Assembly: GCA_050942995.1 (NCBI GenBank)
Contig: JBMNOI010000046.1
Location: 1 to 27,191, forward strand
Reading direction: 5' to 3'
DNA: 27,191 nt
DNA from: JBMNOI01 sp050942995
GTDB lineage: Bacteria; Chloroflexota; Anaerolineae; UBA1429
Shown: piece after piece, positions 16,584-22,636 of the stretch
Numbering within the stretch: position 1 is the first letter of the stretch
Layout: each line of letters begins with the position of its first letter
Made by a program: the position numbers and the translations under genes
Notes under the pieces: model-generated
Database searches by the model: none
What the model saw: only the letters and a program-made list of their open reading frames with translations
Told to the model about the DNA's origin: nothing

Positions 16584-17360
16584 CTATCCGCGAATATAGA
16601 TCCCCAGATTCACCAGCAAGATCAGTATCAGCGTCATCGCGGCAGAGGCGATAAGGACGCGTCCCCGGCGGACACGGTCCACCAGCTTGTACACATAGAC
16701 ATCGGGCAGCCAGGCCACCTCATAGCGTGGATTGTAGGCCCAGCCCAGCACCACACCTCCCACCAACCCGCCAATATGCCCCAGATTATCGATACCGGGG
16801 CGTGTAAAGCCAAACATCAGGTTCAATCCGGCCACCAGCAAAAGGCTGCTGAGCTGACGTTGGCCACGCGGGCCAAAACTCTCCCGATAGACGACAAAGT
16901 GCACGATAATGGCGCCCATCAGGCCAAAGATAGCGCCAGAGGCTCCCGCCGAAAGCGCCGGATTGCCCACAAAGCTCAGGGTACTGCCGGCCAGGCCACA
17001 CAACATATATAGCGCCAGGAACCGCCCTCGCCCAAAGCGCATCTCGACCTCGAGCCCCAGAATATAGAGCGCATACGTATTAAAGAGTAGATGCAACAGG
17101 CCGATATGCAAAAAGTTGGCGCTGATCAACCGCCAGTACTCTCCCCGGACGATGAGGTCGTTGAACTTGGCGCCGAAGCGAATCAGCACCAGGGGATTCT
17201 CCGATCCACCGGCCACCGTCATGGCCAGCCATAACAGCCCATTGATGACGATGATGACATAGGTCCAGAGAGGGCGATGCAGCGGCAGGGGCAATCGGAC
17301 AGGGCGCCCCTGCACCGGGCCGGGGGAGGGAGTTCTATCGCCCGAGGCAGAATAAGCCAC
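16584..17360 (-). CDS. Rhomboid-family intramembrane serine protease
   Basis: A 258-residue polytopic membrane protein. A cytosolic proline-rich N-terminus is followed by the rhomboid core: YWRLISANFLHIGLLHLLFN with HxxxN (His90, Asn94), the catalytic GASG (Ser141) and the partner histidine in NLGHIGG (His195). Additional hydrophobic helices surround these, and a last TM segment (about 236-254) follows a basic loop. The Ser-His dyad is complete, so activity is expected. Rhomboids cleave single-pass membrane proteins; the substrate is unknown here. The start is a GTG (17360) with AGGAG six bases upstream. That site overlaps the gmk stop codon (TAG at 17371-17369), so the two genes are tightly coupled. 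Confidence 0.94.
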   Translation of the reverse strand: MAYSASGDRTPSPGPVQGRPVRLPLPLHRPLWTYVIIVINGLLWLAMTVAGGSENPLVLIRFGAKFNDLIVRGEYWRLISANFLHIGLLHLLFNTYALYILGLEVEMRFGRGRFLALYMLCGLAGSTLSFVGNPALSAGASGAIFGLMGAIIVHFVVYRESFGPRGQRQLSSLLLVAGLNLMFGFTRPGIDNLGHIGGLVGGVVLGWAYNPRYEVAWLPDVYVYKLVDRVRRGRVLIASAAMTLILILLVNLGIYIRG

Positions 17361-17368
17361 GCGATCTC

Positions 17369-18031
17369 CTACAATGTCACATTACGTCGCGCCGTGCGAC
17401 ACTTTTCGGCCTGGATGATCGAGACGATCTGCCGAACCGATTCATCCAGGCGATCCTCACGGTTTACGACCACGTAATCGAAATCGGGCAGAGCGTTCAT
17501 CTCGGCCACGGCCGTATCCAGGCGGCGCTGAAGCTGTTCGACCGAATCGGCGTTTCGGCGACTGAGCCGCTGAATGAGGACATCCAGCGACGGCGGGGCC
17601 AAAAAGATCGTCAGCACCCCCGGCACCAGACGGCGCATCGTTTCCGCCCCCTGCACATCGACGCGCATGATGACATCCTGCCCGCTGGAGAGCGCCTCGC
17701 AGGCCTGCGCCTTGGGCACTCCCTTGTACTGATTGTACACCCGGGCATACTCCAGCAATTCGTCCTCTGCGATCATGCGCTCGAACTCGGCGGTGCTTAC
17801 AAAGAGATAATCTACCCCGTGCACCTCACCCGGCCGCGGCGAACGATCCGTCGCCGTAACGATAAAACGGAACGATGAGTCCATCTCTTGCATGCGCCGG
17901 ATAACGCTATCCTTGCCGACGCCCGACGGCCCCGAGATGACGACAAAAAGAGCCGGCGGCCGGATATAGCGCTGCAAAGCATCGAATGCGTGAACGGCTT
18001 GTGGGGATATGTGAAGCTGCGACTCGGTCAA
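17369..18031 (-). CDS. gmk: Guanylate kinase
   Basis: Gmk converts GMP and ATP to GDP and ADP. The protein has the P-loop GPSGVGK (34-40), the GMP-binding TDRSPRPGEVHGVDYLFV and the segment NQYKGVPKAQ. RVDVQGAETMRR follows, and the C-terminus is of the usual helical type. Total length is about 220 residues. The open frame extends to 18151, but the added residues lie in a hairpin-rich leader and do not belong to the family. I place the start at a TTG (18031-18029), six bases after AAAGGA. That gives the usual length, although no ATG or GTG start is available there. A possible upstream promoter and structured leader are described separately. Confidence 0.93.
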   Translation of the reverse strand: MTESQLHISPQAVHAFDALQRYIRPPALFVVISGPSGVGKDSVIRRMQEMDSSFRFIVTATDRSPRPGEVHGVDYLFVSTAEFERMIAEDELLEYARVYNQYKGVPKAQACEALSSGQDVIMRVDVQGAETMRRLVPGVLTIFLAPPSLDVLIQRLSRRNADSVEQLQRRLDTAVAEMNALPDFDYVVVNREDRLDESVRQIVSIIQAEKCRTARRNVTL

Positions 18032-18060
18032 CAGGGATCCTTTCGTGGCATGAAAACATA

Positions 18061-18101
18061 CGCGCAGCGAGAGATCGGAAGAACCGACCCGGCGCTGCGC
18101 G
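18061..18101. repeat. Long hairpin just upstream of the gmk ribosome binding site
   Basis: CGCGCAGCG (18061-18069) and CGCTGCGCG (18093-18101) pair perfectly. Inside, a symmetrical 5x5 internal loop is followed by TCGG/CCGA with an AAGAA loop. The hairpin ends 18 bases upstream of the AAAGGA site of gmk. No T-run accompanies it on the minus strand, so it is not a usual terminator. Confidence 0.6.
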
Positions 18102-18227
18102 ACCAACGCATACGAAAATCGTCTCTGTCGAGGCGATTCACACGAGCCCAAGCGCGAGAAGCAAACCGGCTCTCGGGCGCCGGGGTTTTGCGAAATCGAC
18201 GTTATGGAAGGGCTGCCTCAAACGCCC

Positions 18228-18236
18228 TATATAGCA
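18228..18236 (-). promoter_or_regulatory. Possible extended -10 promoter upstream of gmk
   Basis: On the minus strand TGCTATATA has the TGn extension and an AT-rich -10 box, without a good -35. It lies in the loop between the 13-base inverted-repeat arms at 18211-18223 and 18256-18268. If used, it would give a gmk leader of about 190 bases. Confidence 0.35.
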
Positions 18237-18341
18237 CGAGTCGCATACAGATGCTGTTTGGGGCAGCCTCTACAGGGCGTCAATCAGGGATTCTGCCACA
18301 CATAAAGAGGCGTACGCGGGGCAGAATCACTCCCCGATATC

Positions 18342-18677
18342 CTAGTACCTGATCAAACGCTCCACGTCCAGCACAAAAATCACCGCGCCGCCCACCTGCA
18401 CCTCCACCGGATTGGGCATATACAGCTCGCCCGGCTCCATCACCGGCGGCAGGGGGTTGACGTACTGGGTACGGGTATGGCAGTTCCGCCGAATAATATC
18501 CAGAACGGTGGGCACACTGGCCTCATCCGTTCCCACCAGAATGGTGGCGTTGCCTTCGCGCAGGAACCCACCCGTGGTGCTGACCTTGGTGGATGAAAAG
18601 CCTCCGTCGCGCAGGGCGGTGGTCAGTTGATCCGCGTCATCGCTGTGCACGATACTGACGACCAGCTTGGTGCTCAT
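18342..18677 (-). CDS. darA: Cyclic-di-AMP receptor, PII-like DarA/PstA family
   Basis: The 111-residue protein matches the DarA (YaaQ/PstA, DUF970) family in length and motifs. The N-terminus is MSTKLVVSIVHSDDADQL, TTGGFLREGNATILVG is the characteristic ligand-binding region, and NPVEVQVGGAVIFVLDVERL is the C-terminal strand. Members form PII-like trimers that bind the second messenger c-di-AMP, with poorly defined downstream effects. The position just downstream of tmk is the same as in Bacillus subtilis, where tmk and yaaQ are neighbours; this supports the call. The start ATG has AGGGAG eleven bases upstream, slightly far. The 66-base gap to tmk shows no strong promoter. Confidence 0.94.
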   Translation of the reverse strand: MSTKLVVSIVHSDDADQLTTALRDGGFSSTKVSTTGGFLREGNATILVGTDEASVPTVLDIIRRNCHTRTQYVNPLPPVMEPGELYMPNPVEVQVGGAVIFVLDVERLIRY

Positions 18678-18743
18678 GGTGGTGTGTCTCCCTCTCAGCC
18701 GTCTTGAATTAGTCCAATGCGATATGATTCGCGGGCCGCGACG

Positions 18744-19373
18744 CTACAATAGCGACTTGACGCGGCCGAGAATGATACGATGAATCGTCTCGACAGGCTG
18801 GGTTGCGTCGATAGTGAGCCATCGATCCGTCGCCTCCCGTGCCATCTCCAGGTACCCCTGGCGAATGCGCCGGTGAAAGGCAACCGTCTGCTGATCCATT
18901 CGGTTCCACTCTCCACGCCCCTGTCGCCGATCGCCCAGCTTGCGCTGCAACCCCACCGTCACATCCAGATCGAGATAGATGATCAGGTCGGGATACAGCC
19001 CCCCTGTGGCAAACTCGGTGATGGTTCGCAGCATCCCCAGATCCAGACCGCGGCCGTATCCCTGATACGCCAGCGTTGAGGCCGCATATCGATCGGTTAC
19101 GACGATCTGGCCCTGCTCCAGAGCCGGCCGGATCAGCTCGCCGACGTGCTGTGCACGTGCAGCCGAGTATAGCAAAATTTCAGTAACGGGCAACATGGCC
19201 CGGTTTTCCACGTCATGCAGCACCTGGCGGATCTGCTCGCCGATGTTCGTTCCGCCGGGCTCACGAGTACACACGACCCGATGACCCTCGACCTGCAGAG
19301 CCTCACACAGGAGCGTTATCTGAGTCGTTTTGCCGCTGCCATCAGGCCCTTCTAGGGCGATGAAAAGACTCAA
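18744..19373 (-). CDS. tmk: Thymidylate kinase
   Basis: Tmk phosphorylates dTMP to dTDP. The 209-residue protein has the P-loop EGPDGSGKT (8-16), TREPGGTNIGEQIR, the DRYxxS motif (Asp94-Arg95-Tyr96 in VVTDRYAASTLAYQGYGRGLD), and an arginine-containing lid at about 149-158 (RRQGRGEWNR). The start is a TTG (19373-19371). GTAGGGA just upstream serves as ribosome binding site and overlaps the stop codon of the R3H ATPase gene (19384-19382), so the pair is translationally linked. It is followed by darA, as in Firmicutes. Confidence 0.95.
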   Translation of the reverse strand: MSLFIALEGPDGSGKTTQITLLCEALQVEGHRVVCTREPGGTNIGEQIRQVLHDVENRAMLPVTEILLYSAARAQHVGELIRPALEQGQIVVTDRYAASTLAYQGYGRGLDLGMLRTITEFATGGLYPDLIIYLDLDVTVGLQRKLGDRRQGRGEWNRMDQQTVAFHRRIRQGYLEMAREATDRWLTIDATQPVETIHRIILGRVKSLL

Positions 19374-19381
19374 CGGAATCC

Positions 19382-20932
19382 CTACCGATCACTATAAATG
19401 GTGACACTGCGTCGCGGATCGTTGCCGGAACTCCGCGAGAGCAATCTGGCCTGTCGGGCCAGCTCGTGCTGCATGCGTCTCACATAGCCCGCTTGCGGCG
19501 AAAGCTGCACCGAGCCCCGTTCTCCCGAGGCGATGGTTTCGATGGCCCGCTGGGCCTCTTCCATTGCGATGTTGATTCGATCCTGATCCGGGTCTCGATC
19601 CAGCCCGAATATCTGTGCCAGATAGGTCTCCATCTGCGTCACGGTATTGTTCCGCAGCACATACACCGGGATGCCACGTCTCTCGGCTTCGGCGATGATC
19701 TGAGGCCGCTGACGATAGTAGGGCCGCAGGGTAAAGAGCACATTGGCCTCGCCCAGATCGTTCACCAGGTGCACCGGCAGATTCAGCCGCCGGCTGGCCT
19801 GACGAATGCGATTCTGGTTCAGGCCGTATGGATACACCCGCAGCGGCTCGAGCTGTGTGCGCTGCGCCCGTACATCTTCGGTGACGAATCCACCGGCCGC
19901 CTCGCGCTCGGCCACACCGGGCACCACGCGCTGCGGCTCCTCGATGATCGACTCGATCTCGCCCGACGGTCGTCGCACCCGAACCTCTGAGGGCAACGCG
20001 CGCCCACGCAAGATGGCATCGACCGCCGCCGCCACATCGCCACGCACGGCGACACGGTCCCAATCCTGAATCTCGACCACCACATCAAAGGTGGGCGGCG
20101 CCTTGCGCTCCAGCACCGATTTCTGCGTGCCGCGCCGTCGCGCCTCTTCGTCGCTCAGCGTCACCGTCTGAATACCCCCCACCAGATCGCTCAGCGTGGG
20201 GTTCATCATCAGGTTGTCCAGGGTGTTGCCGTGGGCGGTGCCCACAAGCTGCACGCCGCGCTCGGCGATGGTACGTGCCGCCGCCGCCTCGAGTTCGGTG
20301 CCGATCTCGTCGATGACGATCACCTCGGGCATGTGATTTTCCACCGCCTCGATCATCACCGCATGTTGCAAGGCCGGCGTCGCAACCTGCATGCGTCGCG
20401 CGCGGCCCACGGCAGGATGGGGAATATCGCCATCCCCGCCGATCTCGTTCGACGTATCGACAATGACGACGCGTTTTTGCTCGGCCAGGATGCGGGCCAC
20501 CTCGCGCAGCATAGTGGTCTTGCCCACACCGGGCCGCCCGAGCAAGAGCAAACTCTGACCCGATTCAACGATATCCTGAATCAGATCGATGGTGCCGTAC
20601 ACGGCGCGGCCTACGCGGCAGGTCAACCCCACCACGCGCCCTCGGCGATTGCGCATGGCCGAGATGCGGTGTAGCGTGCGTTCGATACCGGCACGGTTGT
20701 CATCGCCAAAGTCGCCGATCCGCTTCACCACATAATCGATCTCATCCTGCCGAACCTCGCGATCGGTTACCTGCACTTCCCGGTTCACGTAACGGGCATC
20801 GCAGGGCCGGCCCAAATCCAGCACCACCTCTAGCAGGTCGCCAAAGTGATTCATCTCTCGCAACGTCTCCGCAATATCCGCCGGCAAGACGTCGACAAGA
20901 GCATCAATATCATCGGTAATTTCCAGCGCCAT
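19382..20932 (-). CDS. R3H domain AAA-type ATPase (Ycf45/SpoIIIAA-like)
   Basis: This 516-residue protein combines a SpoIIIAA-like ATPase with a C-terminal R3H nucleic-acid-binding domain. The Walker A motif is LGRPGVGKTT (131-140). Walker B is VIVIDEIG (204-211), followed by EAAAARTIAERGVQLVGTAHGN. The R3H signature RxxxH is Arg485-His489 in YVRRMQHELARQ, with NDPRRSVTIY after it. Between them, about 350-450, lies a region (LNLPVHLVNDLGEANVLFTL) found in the Ycf45 family. The cellular role is not established. Family resemblance suggests RNA or ssDNA binding coupled to ATP hydrolysis. It follows the GNAT gene by 17 bases and precedes tmk by 8, so it is in an operon with both. Confidence 0.9.
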   Translation of the reverse strand: MALEITDDIDALVDVLPADIAETLREMNHFGDLLEVVLDLGRPCDARYVNREVQVTDREVRQDEIDYVVKRIGDFGDDNRAGIERTLHRISAMRNRRGRVVGLTCRVGRAVYGTIDLIQDIVESGQSLLLLGRPGVGKTTMLREVARILAEQKRVVIVDTSNEIGGDGDIPHPAVGRARRMQVATPALQHAVMIEAVENHMPEVIVIDEIGTELEAAAARTIAERGVQLVGTAHGNTLDNLMMNPTLSDLVGGIQTVTLSDEEARRRGTQKSVLERKAPPTFDVVVEIQDWDRVAVRGDVAAAVDAILRGRALPSEVRVRRPSGEIESIIEEPQRVVPGVAEREAAGGFVTEDVRAQRTQLEPLRVYPYGLNQNRIRQASRRLNLPVHLVNDLGEANVLFTLRPYYRQRPQIIAEAERRGIPVYVLRNNTVTQMETYLAQIFGLDRDPDQDRINIAMEEAQRAIETIASGERGSVQLSPQAGYVRRMQHELARQARLLSRSSGNDPRRSVTIYSDR

Positions 20933-20949
20933 ATATTCTCGTTAGGTCC

Positions 20950-21960
20950 TCATTTATATAGCTGGTGAGCCGAACGCTCATCAAACATGTGGCCCACCGA
21001 CGTGCCCACATCGATGCCCCGCTCCAGCGCGCGTATCATCACCTGGCGGCGGATGGGGATGCAGGCCATCGTATGCGCCACAAGCAGTACCTGTCGCGTA
21101 AACGATTCAAAGCCCAGTGTTCGCAAGAGCCAACCGAGGCCCACACTATAATCAAACACCGGGCTGTATACCGGCATGGTGGGAGAACACTCGGTCAGCG
21201 TCAGCACATACTTGATATACGGCAACAGATCGGCGCGATACTCCGGGCGCACTACCACATCCAGCCAGTAACCTTTGGGGCTGCTATGGAGCCCCAGATA
21301 AGCGATGATCTTGCCCTTTTCTGTCCAGACAAACTCCTCTGTCGAGACAAAGCTGATCATCATACGATGAGGGGCCATGCTGGCACATGAATTAGCACAG
21401 GGGCCATCGGCCCGATGCAACATGTGTGGTATGACCTGACAGTAAAAGGTATCCAGGGCAGGGCGATCATCCCGATCGACCCGGCGCAACCCCTTCGGCA
21501 GGGGCGCGGGACCCGGCAACTGCGTGAGGACAAACACTTCCTCTCGCGAAACCACCGTAAAGCCCACCTGACGCAGCACCTCTTCGGCTTCCGAGTCCTC
21601 ACTCAAGCGGGCGTACACCCGAAGGACACCACGCTCTGCGCCGGTGATGATGAGATGGTTCAGCAGGCGCTGCCAGATTCGCGTCGCACCGTCGCCATGA
21701 TCCAGTGATGGCGATAGAAAAGCCAGATCCCACTCGGTGTGATCAGCGCGCGGCCATACCTGCGCAAACCCGATCAAAGTGTTCGCATCCTCGTACATGC
21801 ATGTCAATGTACCCATGTGATGACGGGTGATATAGCCCAATAACGCACTATGCGACGGAGAAACCGGATGGAGCAGCAACCGTCTCAGGTCGAACGCTAC
21901 TCCCCGGGCCTGGAGTTGTCTCATTGTCAAGACGTCTCGCAAGCCAAACGGTCGAATCAC
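20950..21960 (-). CDS. GNAT-like acetyltransferase with tandem domains
   Basis: The 336-residue protein looks like two GNAT folds in tandem. The first, about 1-155, shows TLIGFAQVWPRADHTEWDLAFLSPSLDH, a helix, and LRQVGFTVVSREEVFVLTQL, a typical GNAT ending. The second, about 155-330, is more divergent: GKIIAYLGLHSSPKGYWLDVVVRPEYRADLLPYI and LGFESFTRQVLLVAHT. The acetyl-CoA pyrophosphate loop (Q/RxxGxG/A) is not clear in either half, so catalysis is unproven. The start is a GTG (21960) with GAGGT about seven bases upstream, behind the promoter at 22035-22063. It is the first gene of the long minus-strand run that ends with priA. A link to the Ycf45-like ATPase next door is suggested only by proximity. 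Confidence 0.75.
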   Translation of the reverse strand: MIRPFGLRDVLTMRQLQARGVAFDLRRLLLHPVSPSHSALLGYITRHHMGTLTCMYEDANTLIGFAQVWPRADHTEWDLAFLSPSLDHGDGATRIWQRLLNHLIITGAERGVLRVYARLSEDSEAEEVLRQVGFTVVSREEVFVLTQLPGPAPLPKGLRRVDRDDRPALDTFYCQVIPHMLHRADGPCANSCASMAPHRMMISFVSTEEFVWTEKGKIIAYLGLHSSPKGYWLDVVVRPEYRADLLPYIKYVLTLTECSPTMPVYSPVFDYSVGLGWLLRTLGFESFTRQVLLVAHTMACIPIRRQVMIRALERGIDVGTSVGHMFDERSAHQLYK

Positions 21961-22034
21961 TCGTCTACCTCACCATGGGCGCAGACTGATGCGAAACCCA
22001 TCGAATGCAACATTGATACTCGCCCTCACAGGTG

Positions 22035-22063
22035 ATTTTACTATCAATCAAGCAACTTGGCAA
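22035..22063 (-). promoter_or_regulatory. Sigma70-type promoter of the GNAT-ycf45-tmk-darA gene run
   Basis: Minus strand: TTGCCA (22063-22058), 17 bases, TAAAAT (22040-22035). Both boxes match at five of six positions. The start point near 22028 gives a leader of about 68 bases. The 73 bases between this promoter and the DUF1232 stop codon hold only a weak hairpin (AAAGC/GCTTT). Confidence 0.7.
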
Positions 22064-22135
22064 ACCTTCAACAAGTCTTTTCCAATAGAGTGCTAAATAA
22101 TGATAACAAAAGCAGTCGATGCGCTTTCGCCTGCC

Positions 22136-22486
22136 TTATCCTCCGTTCTGGGCCTGCTCATCCAGTACAAAGTAGGTTGCATCAACCACATCCCCTTCAA
22201 CGTCGACCGCCCGGCCATGATCCCGTCGATAGCTCCGCACCAGATCGGCCGGGCACAGGCGAATGAACAGATTCAGCCCCATAAGGAACACGGCCAGATC
22301 ATCCATCTGTCCCAGTCCCAGCATGGGATCGACCAGCAGATCCCCCGGCCAGATGATATAGGCTGCCGTCAACAAGGGCACCGCTTTGGCCGCGATACTG
22401 ACCCGCCTGTCACGAAAGAGGCGCCATGCCAGCCGCGCATCATGCAATACGCGGGCCAATACCCCCGCAGATCGCCTCACATTCAT
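22136..22486 (-). CDS. DUF1232 (YkvA-like) small membrane protein
   Basis: The 116-residue protein contains the DUF1232 core at about 34-75. This is AAYIIWPGDLLVDPMLGLGQMDDLAVFLMGLNLFI, read here in two parts: a hydrophobic helix ending in a Pro-Gly-Asp-Leu turn, then the invariant Asp-Asp and a second hydrophobic segment. It is probably a two-helix inner-membrane protein with a basic N-terminus (RRSAGVLARVLHDARLAWR). The family's function is unknown. GGGAGG stands eight bases before the ATG, and a near-consensus promoter lies at 22535-22563. It is probably transcribed on its own and is not part of the gene run that starts at 21960. Confidence 0.85.
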   Translation of the reverse strand: MNVRRSAGVLARVLHDARLAWRLFRDRRVSIAAKAVPLLTAAYIIWPGDLLVDPMLGLGQMDDLAVFLMGLNLFIRLCPADLVRSYRRDHGRAVDVEGDVVDATYFVLDEQAQNGG

Positions 22487-22534
22487 CGTCGATACCTCCC
22501 GCCACGCTCCATCAAATATTGTGATGATTGACTC

Positions 22535-22563
22535 ATTATAGTATACGCCTGCGCGCCGTCCAA
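22535..22563 (-). promoter_or_regulatory. Near-consensus promoter for the DUF1232 gene
   Basis: Minus strand: TTGGAC (22563-22558), 17 bases, perfect TATAAT (22540-22535). It is back to back with the plus-strand promoter at 22600-22628; the two -35 boxes are 36 bases apart. Confidence 0.8.
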
Positions 22564-22599
22564 GTTTCGCAGCAGGACAATAATGCGGCCCAAAGTTAT

Positions 22600-22628
22600 T
22601 TGTCAGCCCCCGACCGGCGCATTATACT
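22600..22628 (+). promoter_or_regulatory. Near-consensus promoter directly in front of the helicase-associated gene
   Basis: TTGTCA (22600-22605), 17 bases, TATACT (22623-22628). Transcription is expected to begin at about 22635, only two bases before ATG 22637. The mRNA should therefore be leaderless or nearly so. The promoter rules out the more upstream in-frame ATG at 22583. Confidence 0.75.
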
Positions 22629-22636
22629 GCGCATGG

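Larger units (their letters stand above)
18032..18341. other. Structured darA-gmk intergenic region (leader or small RNA candidate)
   Basis: These 310 bases hold no credible gene but five inverted repeats. They are 18061-18101 (described separately); AATCGTCTC/GAGGCGATT around a TGTC tetraloop (18117-18138); CCGGC/GCCGG near 18165-18183; a 13-base pair of arms at 18211-18223 and 18256-18268; and GATTCTGCC/GGCAGAATC (18289-18297, 18320-18328). In the tetraloop hairpin and the 13-base pair, the single irregular pair is T-G on the plus strand but A-C on the minus strand. That would fit a plus-strand RNA better. The region is also in the right place to be the gmk leader. No known riboswitch class is recognised. 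Confidence 0.5.

Noticed and set aside
18072..18082. AGATCGGAAGA, eleven bases identical to the start of a common sequencing adapter.
   Set aside because: The match stops after eleven bases, and the segment is part of a symmetrical hairpin (18061-18101). Chance is the better explanation; I see no assembly break.
18032..18341. tRNA or known riboswitch in the darA-gmk gap.
   Set aside because: No T-loop GGTTCRA, no CCA-like acceptor pattern and no conserved riboswitch core that I recognise.
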